NCBI GenBank assembly: GCA_905209085.1
Contig: CAJLRM010000005.1
Span: forward strand, 62,001 to 126,000
Direction: 5' to 3'
Source of the DNA: an uncultured Eubacteriales bacterium
Lineage (GTDB): Bacteria; Bacillota; Clostridia; Christensenellales; Borkfalkiaceae
Length of the DNA: 64,000 nucleotides
Shown here: piece after piece, positions 57,786 to 64,000 of the stretch
How the letters are laid out: the number at the start of each line of letters is the position of its first letter
Position numbering within the stretch: the first letter of the stretch is position 1
Translations under genes and position numbers: made by a program
Notes under the pieces: model-generated
The model's input: only the letters and a program-made list of their open reading frames with translations
Database searches by the model: none
Told to the model about the DNA's origin: nothing

Positions 57786-59408
57786 TTATTTGGCATATTC
57801 CACACTTCTGAATTCACGGATCACGTTTACCTTGATCTGTCCCGGGTATTCGAGTTCCGTTTCAATCTTTTTCGCAATATCTTTGGCGAGGAAGAGCGCC
57901 TGCGCGTCGTCCACCTGCTCCGGTTTGACGATGACGCGGATTTCTCTGCCCGCCTGGATGGCATAGCTCTTGTCCACTCCCGTAAAGCTCGAAGCGATCT
58001 CCTCTAATTTTTCGAGCCGCTTCACATAGTTTGTCCCCGTTTCCCGCCTTGCGCCGGGACGAGCGCCCGAGATTGCGTCCGCCGCCTGAATGAGCACCGC
58101 CTCGATCGTCTTGGGTTCCACGTCGCCGTGGTGCGCCATGATGGCGTTGACGATATTGGCGTTTTCCTTATACTTTTTCGCAAGATCGGCACCGATCTGA
58201 ATGTGCGTTCCTTCCTGTTCCTGATCCACCGCCTTGCCGATATCGTGCAAAAGCCCCGCGCGCTTGGCAAAATTGACGTCGAGTCCCAATTCCGCAGCCA
58301 TCTGTCCGGCGAGCGTGGCTACTTCCATGGAATGCTTATAGACATTCTGACCGTAGCTGGTACGGAATTTCAAGCGGCCGATGAGTTTGACAAGTTCGGG
58401 ATGAAGCCCGAAAATTCCCTGTTCGAATACGGCGGCCTCGCCCGCTTCCTTGATCTGGGAATCGATCTCTTTGGCGACCTTTTCCACAGTTTCCTCGATT
58501 CTCGCGGGATGGATTCTGCCGTCGGCGATCAATCTTTCCAAAGACAGCTTCGCAATCTCTCTTCTGACGGGATCGAAACCCGAAAGAATGACCACTTCGG
58601 GCGTATCGTCGATGATTAGCTCGATGCCCGTCGCGTTTTCGAGAGCGCGGATATTTCTGCCCTCGCGGCCGATGATGCGCGCTTTCATGTCGTCGTTAGG
58701 CAGCGGCACGACGGAAACGGTGATTTCCGACGCCTGATCCGCGGCGCATTTCTGAATGGCGAGCGCGATGATCTTTTTGGCGTTGATGTCCGCTTCGTCC
58801 TTCGCCTGCTGCTCCATGTTGCGGACCTGAATCGCCACGTCGTGACGGGTGGAATCGAGAATCTCCTCGGTGAGCAGCCTTTTCGCCTCTTCGCGGGTGA
58901 GCTGCGCGACTTTTTCGAGTTCCTGTACCATCAGTTCGTGCTGGGAGCTGATCTTTTCCTGCAAAACCTTGATGTCTTCCTCTTGCTTTAAGAGGTTGCT
59001 CTTCTGCTGTTCCAGAGCTTCCGATTTCTTGTCCAGCGCGTCCTCTTTTTGAGTAATGCGCTGCTCCATCTTCTGGATTTCGGCTTTCTTTTCTTTGGTT
59101 TCGCGTTCAAATTCGTTTCTTAATTTTAAATCCTGTTCCTTCGCTTCGAGAAGCGCCTCTTTCAAGGCACGCCGGCTTTCCGCCTGCGCCTCCGCCCTGA
59201 TCTGACCAGCCTCCGCCTCTGCGTCGCCGATGATTTTGCGGACGCGTTCGCCCGCTTCGCCGACTTTCTTTTCCGTATTCTTCTTATAGATCGTATAACC
59301 TACAAAAGCCCCCAGCGCGGCGAAAACCACCACCGCTGCCGCTAAGGTGCCGATAAATACACCCGTGTTTACGGAGAGAAACAGGACGCTCAAACTTACG
59401 CCGTTCAT
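57786..59408 (-). CDS. rny: Ribonuclease Y
   Basis: A 540-residue endoribonuclease that starts bulk mRNA decay at the membrane. N-terminal membrane helix (TGVFIGTLAAAVVVFAALGAFVGYTIY), a coiled coil of about 150 residues, the KH domain with IIGREGRNIRALENATG, and the HD domain with HSMEVATLAGQMAAELG...RAGLLHDIGKAVD and AHHGDVEP. Length and order match the family. GGAGG precedes the ATG. It is transcribed from its own promoter after a terminator, although it lies in the usual recA-rny neighbourhood. Confidence 0.98.
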   Translation of the reverse strand: MNGVSLSVLFLSVNTGVFIGTLAAAVVVFAALGAFVGYTIYKKNTEKKVGEAGERVRKIIGDAEAEAGQIRAEAQAESRRALKEALLEAKEQDLKLRNEFERETKEKKAEIQKMEQRITQKEDALDKKSEALEQQKSNLLKQEEDIKVLQEKISSQHELMVQELEKVAQLTREEAKRLLTEEILDSTRHDVAIQVRNMEQQAKDEADINAKKIIALAIQKCAADQASEITVSVVPLPNDDMKARIIGREGRNIRALENATGIELIIDDTPEVVILSGFDPVRREIAKLSLERLIADGRIHPARIEETVEKVAKEIDSQIKEAGEAAVFEQGIFGLHPELVKLIGRLKFRTSYGQNVYKHSMEVATLAGQMAAELGLDVNFAKRAGLLHDIGKAVDQEQEGTHIQIGADLAKKYKENANIVNAIMAHHGDVEPKTIEAVLIQAADAISGARPGARRETGTNYVKRLEKLEEIASSFTGVDKSYAIQAGREIRVIVKPEQVDDAQALFLAKDIAKKIETELEYPGQIKVNVIREFRSVEYAK

Positions 59409-59512
59409 TGTTGTGCCTCCTGTGTTTAAAATTGAATGAAATTTGCCGACAGAACAAATAAAGTAAGCGCATTTTTTTCATCTGCGTCCCTCTATTTTTC
59501 CATCTGTTCTTA

Positions 59513-59541
59513 TTTTACAATAAATTTGCATAAAAGTCAAT
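59513..59541 (-). promoter_or_regulatory. Sigma-A promoter of rny
   Basis: Minus strand -35 TTGACT (59536-59541), 17-base spacer, -10 TAAAAT (59513-59518), leader about 100 bases. Confidence 0.87.
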
Positions 59542-59597
59542 TGTTTGGGGTGAAATTGTTACGCCCTTTGTGAAATAATTTATGCCTTTCGGCGCAT

Positions 59598-59631
59598 CAA
59601 AAATGCGGAACCGTTTTATTACGGCTCCGCA
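59598..59631 (-). terminator. Terminator of the cinA-recA-nadE operon
   Basis: An 11-base-pair stem with one mismatch (59621-59631 with 59604-59614) followed on the minus strand by ATTTTTG. No gene is present in the rest of the 59542-59763 stretch. Confidence 0.85.
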
Positions 59632-59763
59632 GCTTCGATTTATTCCACATTCTTTTGTTCTTTTTATCAAACGAATGCCCGTTCTTTCCTTTTTCGAGCA
59701 ATTTTCCGGGTATCCGTTCCGGAGCTTTCGCTCTTTTTCAAAAACCGAGCGCCTTTTCCGTTT

Positions 59764-61704
59764 TCAGTCCAGCGATTCCAGTTCCGCCAGCCACAGCGCC
59801 GCGGAGGCGTCCGAAGGCATCCGCCAATCCGCGCGGGGAGAAAGCGTCACGGAGCCGATCTTCACGCCGTCCGGGATACAGGAACGCTTGAACTGCTGGG
59901 AGAAAAAACGTCGGTAAAAATTTTTCAGCCATTTCAAAAGAACAACTTTGTCATATTTTCCCGCAAACGCGTAATTTGCGAGATAATATACCTTTTTCGG
60001 CGTTTCGCCGCAGCGAATTGCGTGATATAAATAGAAATCGTGCAATTCGTAAGGACCTACGATGTCCTCCGTCTTCTGAACTATTTTCCCCTCTTTATCG
60101 GGAGGAAGAAGCTCGGGAGAGATCTCCGTATTCAAAATTTCTTCCAGAACGGCTCGCGTTTCTCCGCCCGTCTTGTTCCCTTCGTAGCGCACGAGGTGTT
60201 TTACAAGCGTTTTGGGCACGGACGAGTTGACTGCATACATGGACATATGGTCCCCGTTGTACGTACACCAGCCGAGCGCAAGTTCGCTCAGATCCCCCGT
60301 TCCGATGACGAGCCCGCCCGTTTTATTTGCGAGATCCATGAGTATCAGGGTCCGCATACGCGCCTGCGCGTTTTCATAAGTCACGTCGAGATCGTCCCGG
60401 GCGTGACCGATGTCTTCGAAATGCTGTAAGACGCTCTTGGAAATATCGATTCTGTGCCCGCTTGCGCCGACGCAATCGATAAGTTTCAAGGAATTCCGGT
60501 ACGTTTTCCCCGTCGTGCCGAAACCGGGCATCGTAACGGCGACAATGTTCTTTCTCTCCTTGCCGGCGAGATCGAACGCGCGCGCCGTGACGAGGAGGGC
60601 CAGCGAGGAATCCAGACCGCCCGAAATGCCGATGACCGCCGTCTTTGCGTTCGTATGCGTCAGACGCTTTGCCAGCGCGTGCGCCTGCAAGGATAAAATG
60701 AGTTCCGCGCGTTCGCCCAGCAGGGCGCTCTCCTCGGGAACAAACGGGGTGCGGGATACTTTTCGCAAAGACAATTCCCCCTCCCCGCAGAAGTTTGCCC
60801 CGATCGTCGCGTAAAGCCCGTCGTTTTCTCTCGATTGATAAGTATTTATTTTTTGGCGCTCCGCCGCGAGGAAGGAAACGTCTATCTCCGCCGACGCCGC
60901 AGCGCCCGCAAAGGGTTTGCTCTCCGCGGCTATCGAACCGTTTTCGGCAATCAGATTGTGCCCGGAAAACACCATATCCGTGGTAGATTCTCCCACGCCC
61001 GCATCCGCATACACGTAAGCGCAGATATTTTTACCCGACTGGGATTTTACGAGCAGTCGCCTGTAATCGGCTTTTCCTATCGTTTCGTCGGAAGCGGACA
61101 AATTGACGACGATCGTTGCGCCCGCGGCGGCGTGTCGGGTGGAAGGAGGATCGCCTACCCAAAGATCCTCGCAGATCTCGCAGGCGACTTTTATCTCGGG
61201 TCTTTTTTTGTCCGTAAAGAGCAGAGCGGTCCCGAACGCCGCATACGCTCCCGTCGTTTCCGCTGAATCCTCGTCCCAAAGGCAGACACGGGAATTTTCC
61301 ATCGGAGCGGACGCAAAATGGCGGAGTTCATAAAATTCCGAATAATTGGGGATATGCGTTTTCGGAACGATTCCCAGCACTTTGCCGTCGCAGACCGCCG
61401 CCGCGCAGTTGTAGAGCTTTCCCGCGTTTTTGACGGGAAGCCCCACGAAGACGAGCATGGAAATCCCCTTGGTAAAATCGGTGATTTCTTTTAACGCCGC
61501 CCGACAGCTTTCGATCAAAAGAGGCTGCAAAAACAGATCGCCGCAGGTGTACCCGCACAAAGAGAGTTCGGGAAAGACGAGTATTTCCGTACCCGCTTTC
61601 GTCTGCCGCGCGATCTCCTCCTCGATTTTCAGAGTATTGAATTTGACGTCCGCGACTTTGAGCTGAGGACTCGCGGCCGCTACTTTTACAAAACCGTATT
61701 TCAT
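59764..61704 (-). CDS. nadE: Glutamine-dependent NAD+ synthetase
   Basis: A 646-residue two-domain enzyme that makes NAD from nicotinate adenine dinucleotide. The N-terminal amidase has Glu in FPELSLCGYTCGD, Lys in VPKTHIPNYSEFYE and Cys in ACEICEDLW; the C-terminal synthetase has the PP-loop GISGGLDSSLALLV and GTGDLSELALGWCTYNGDHMSMY. Bigger than the ammonia-dependent form. It lies 80 bases after recA, between recA and rny. Confidence 0.96.
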   Translation of the reverse strand: MKYGFVKVAAASPQLKVADVKFNTLKIEEEIARQTKAGTEILVFPELSLCGYTCGDLFLQPLLIESCRAALKEITDFTKGISMLVFVGLPVKNAGKLYNCAAAVCDGKVLGIVPKTHIPNYSEFYELRHFASAPMENSRVCLWDEDSAETTGAYAAFGTALLFTDKKRPEIKVACEICEDLWVGDPPSTRHAAAGATIVVNLSASDETIGKADYRRLLVKSQSGKNICAYVYADAGVGESTTDMVFSGHNLIAENGSIAAESKPFAGAAASAEIDVSFLAAERQKINTYQSRENDGLYATIGANFCGEGELSLRKVSRTPFVPEESALLGERAELILSLQAHALAKRLTHTNAKTAVIGISGGLDSSLALLVTARAFDLAGKERKNIVAVTMPGFGTTGKTYRNSLKLIDCVGASGHRIDISKSVLQHFEDIGHARDDLDVTYENAQARMRTLILMDLANKTGGLVIGTGDLSELALGWCTYNGDHMSMYAVNSSVPKTLVKHLVRYEGNKTGGETRAVLEEILNTEISPELLPPDKEGKIVQKTEDIVGPYELHDFYLYHAIRCGETPKKVYYLANYAFAGKYDKVVLLKWLKNFYRRFFSQQFKRSCIPDGVKIGSVTLSPRADWRMPSDASAALWLAELESLD

Positions 61705-61733
61705 CTTCTTCCTTTTCTCTTTTTTTCACAAAA

Positions 61734-61775
61734 AGAAACGTCGGCGCCGCCGCATAGTATGGGCAGCGCCGTTCC
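61734..61775 (-). terminator. Possible weak terminator between recA and nadE
   Basis: GC-rich arms (CGGCGCTGC with GCGGCGGCGCCG) in the 80-base gap, followed on the minus strand by TTTCTTTTTG a few bases later. Imperfect pairing; partial read-through is likely. Confidence 0.4.
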
Positions 61776-61784
61776 GCTTCAAAT

Positions 61785-62873
61785 TTATTCCTTTGTTTCC
61801 GAAGCGCCTTCTTCCGCGGGCGTTTCCTCGCCGTTTTTGTTGCCCTTGGCGGCGTCGCGGATTTTTCCCTCGATCTCCTTTTCCACCTCGGGATTGTCTT
61901 TGAGATACTGGCGCATTTTTTCCCTGCCCTGCGCCACTTTGTTGCCGTTATAGCTGAACCAGGCGCCGCTCTTTTCGACTACGTCGTACTGTACGCCCAT
62001 ATCGATGACACAGCCTTCCTGAGAAATGCCCTCGCCGAATACGATGTCGAATTCTGCCTGCTTGAAGGGAGGCGCGAGTTTGTTTTTGACGATCTTCGCC
62101 TTGGTGCGGTTGCCCATGATGCCGTCGCCGTCTTTCAGCGCGTCCATTCTTCTCACGTCGATACGGACGCTGGCGTAGAATTTAAGAGCTTTGCCGCCGG
62201 GGGTCGTTTCGGGGTTTCCGAACATGACGCCCACCTTTTCGCGGAGCTGGTTGATGAAGATGACGCAGGTGTGGGATTTATTGACGATGGCCGTGAGTTT
62301 GCGGAGAGCCTGGGACATCAGCCTCGCCTGCAACCCTACGTGACTGTCGCCCATATCCCCCTCGATTTCCGCTTTGGGCGTAAGAGCCGCCACCGAGTCG
62401 ATGACGATCATATCCACGGCGGAACTTCTTACAAGCGCGTCCGTGATGTCGAGCGCCTGTTCGCCCGTGTCGGGCTGTGACACGTACAGATCGTCCAGAT
62501 TGACGCCCAATTTTTTCGCGTATACGGGATCCAGCGCGTGCTCCGCGTCGATGAACGCCGCCACGCCGCCGAGTTTTTGCGTCTGCGCGATGGCGTGGAG
62601 CGCGACCGTCGTCTTACCCGAGGATTCGGGACCGTAGATTTCGATGATTCTGCCGCGGGGCATACCGCCGATGCCGAGCGCCAAATCGAGAGTTAAACAG
62701 CCGGTGGGGATCACTTCTATCTCCGTGTGTCCCGCCGCGTCGCCCAGACGCATGATAGAGCCTTTTCCGTACTGCTTTTCGATTTGCAGCAAAACGGCGT
62801 CCAGCGCCTTCATCTTTTCGCCGTTGGTCTTGTCTTTGCCGAGTTTTTCGTTGTTTGTTTTGTCGTTTGCCAT
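61785..62873 (-). CDS. recA: Recombinase RecA
   Basis: A 362-residue recombinase for DNA repair and recombination. An N-terminal basic segment, KALDAVLLQIEKQYGKGSIMRLGD, the Walker A GPESSGKTTVALH, Walker B VIDSVAALTPKAEIEGD, and loop L2 REKVGVMFGNPETTPGGKALKFYASVR are present. The C-terminus is acidic, ending ...PAEEGASETKE, as usual. GGAG lies 13 bases before the ATG. It follows cinA by 32 bases. Confidence 0.99.
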   Translation of the reverse strand: MANDKTNNEKLGKDKTNGEKMKALDAVLLQIEKQYGKGSIMRLGDAAGHTEIEVIPTGCLTLDLALGIGGMPRGRIIEIYGPESSGKTTVALHAIAQTQKLGGVAAFIDAEHALDPVYAKKLGVNLDDLYVSQPDTGEQALDITDALVRSSAVDMIVIDSVAALTPKAEIEGDMGDSHVGLQARLMSQALRKLTAIVNKSHTCVIFINQLREKVGVMFGNPETTPGGKALKFYASVRIDVRRMDALKDGDGIMGNRTKAKIVKNKLAPPFKQAEFDIVFGEGISQEGCVIDMGVQYDVVEKSGAWFSYNGNKVAQGREKMRQYLKDNPEVEKEIEGKIRDAAKGNKNGEETPAEEGASETKE

Positions 62874-62905
62874 TATCTGAAATTAACTCCTGTCTTTTTT
62901 ACGAA

Positions 62906-64000
62906 CTATATATTTTTCAATTGCCGATACGCCAGAAACAACGCGTAGTTGATGGCCGTTTCGGTGATTTCCTCTCTCGTACCCTCGAATCGGTAACGAT
63001 AAACGTATACCTTTTCTTTAAGCCCGACGGCGATATAGCAAAGCCCCACGGGAAGCTCCGTCCTGTCCGATTTGGGTCCCGCAAGCCCCGTCGTCGCTAT
63101 GGAAATGTCGCAGTCGCCCGCGGCGATGAGTCCCGTCGCCATTTCGTACGCCGTTTCATCCGAAACGGCTCCGACCGTTTTCAGCGTATATTCCGATACG
63201 CCCAGCCGCTTAATTTTGGAACGTTCGTCGTACGTGTTCAGTCCTTCGAAGTACACCTCGCTGGCGCCGGGCACGGATACGATGCGCCGAGAAACGCCGC
63301 CGCCCGTGAAGGATTCCGCCACGCAGATCTTTCTGCCGCGCAGTTTTAAAAGCTGCACGAGCCGTTTTTCGAGCGGCGTATCGTCGAGCGCGTAAATCGC
63401 GTCGCCTAATCCTTCGGTCAAAAGTCGTAAAACGTCGTCCGTCAGCATTTTCGGCACAGACGAGTCATAGACGATTTCGACGACGTCCTCGTCATACTTC
63501 CTTATATAATTATACGCCAACTTGTCCCCGCTCATACGCGCCGCCTCGCCCAAAAGACGTTTTACCGTCGTTTCGCCCGCGCCGACGGCGCGAAGGGTCA
63601 TGCGGTCAAACCGCGTTCCGTATTTGCGCGTCAAAAAGGGAATACAGACGTTTTTCACGTATTCCGTTCCCGATTCGCCCGACTCCGCCGCGAGGAGAAA
63701 CAGGGAAAACCCGTCTTCGCGAAACGCGCCCGCGCCCGAAAGCGTACCCTGTACGAATTCGCCGTCGAAAAGTTCCGAAAGCCATTCCCTGACCTGAAAC
63801 AATATCGTCCTGTCCGCGACGACGGCCAAATTGTCCGCCGTCTTTTTCAGCGAGGCGACGGCATCCGTAAAAGCAGTCCGCTCCTCGTAGGAAAGCAGCC
63901 GAATTTCCTGAAAGCAGTATCCTCCCGAAAGAAAGGCGTCCGTGACGGAGAGATAATCGAGAGAAGAAAGGCTGTTTTTTATATTTCTCAATACGATACA
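62906..64000 (-). CDS. CinA-like protein, C-terminal amidase domain intact (5' end beyond the window)
   Basis: At least 364 residues; the frame is open to the window edge, so the start is not seen. The C-terminal 150 residues are a PncC/CinA amidase domain: LEKRLVQLLKLRGRKICVAESFTGGGVSRRIVSVPGASEVYFEGLNTYDERSKIKRLGV, LIAAGDCDISIATTGLAGPKSD and PVGLCYIAVGL. The preceding 200 residues match only the linker part of COG1058 (FDRMTLRAVGAGETTVKRLL); the usual nucleotide-type TGGLGPTxDD motif is not visible. Upstream of recA, the usual place for cinA. May salvage damaged NMN. Confidence 0.85.
   Translation of the reverse strand, partial: CIVLRNIKNSLSSLDYLSVTDAFLSGGYCFQEIRLLSYEERTAFTDAVASLKKTADNLAVVADRTILFQVREWLSELFDGEFVQGTLSGAGAFREDGFSLFLLAAESGESGTEYVKNVCIPFLTRKYGTRFDRMTLRAVGAGETTVKRLLGEAARMSGDKLAYNYIRKYDEDVVEIVYDSSVPKMLTDDVLRLLTEGLGDAIYALDDTPLEKRLVQLLKLRGRKICVAESFTGGGVSRRIVSVPGASEVYFEGLNTYDERSKIKRLGVSEYTLKTVGAVSDETAYEMATGLIAAGDCDISIATTGLAGPKSDRTELPVGLCYIAVGLKEKVYVYRYRFEGTREEITETAINYALFLAYRQLKNI

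Overview
This is a contiguous piece of a chromosome from a spore-forming member of the Firmicutes, most likely an uncultured Clostridia lineage. The evidence is a spoIVA gene, a ytxC-like sporulation gene next to thrS, T-box, lysine and fluoride riboswitches, RNase Y with RNase J, Gram-positive style lipoproteins and strong GGAGG ribosome sites. Base composition is close to balanced. I recognise about sixteen sigma-A promoters (TTGACA/TATAAT type), all with 17-base spacers. I cannot name the species from sequence alone.

Layout. 1-7.7 kb: translation genes (infC-rpmI-rplT with an attenuator-like leader, a sugar isomerase-like gene, thrS under a T-box, ytxC, leuS). 7.7-10.7 kb: a TrkA-TrkH potassium uptake operon. 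10.7-11.4 kb: an IS200/IS605-type element. 11.5-13.9 kb: two CobW-family GTPases, one with a long histidine-rich metal-binding loop. 13.9-17.9 kb: a peptide/asparagine breakdown operon (asparaginase, M3 oligopeptidase, M29 aminopeptidase). 18-22 kb: RNase J, then a TrmR-like methyltransferase and a TrhP-like U32 protein that probably make 5-methoxyuridine at tRNA position 34. 22-25.5 kb: a 1110-residue repeat protein unlike any family I recognise. 26-33.5 kb: spoIVA with a small gene behind it, a methyltransferase-Hsp33-TPR-HEAT operon and a membrane protein.

33.7-37.1 kb: lysine riboswitch plus asd-dapA-dapB. 37.2-42.9 kb: gltX, DUF445 protein, panE-like, aroK, NUDIX and M42 peptidase. 43-52.5 kb: two secreted/signalling operons, a solute-binding lipoprotein with a GGDEF-EAL protein, and a CBM9-like lipoprotein with a beta-helix/SGNH hydrolase. 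53-55.2 kb: a 2.1 kb segment bounded by a 50-base near-identical duplication of the 3' end of tRNA-Thr, holding a cation/proton antiporter under a fluoride riboswitch. 55.5-64 kb: alpha-galactosidase, RNase Y, NAD synthetase, RecA and CinA.

The strongest candidates for something new are the tRNA-bounded fluoride-antiporter island, the 19-residue-repeat protein with its long transcribed leader, the CobW GTPase fused to a YcgQ-like C-terminus, and the secreted beta-helix/SGNH operon.
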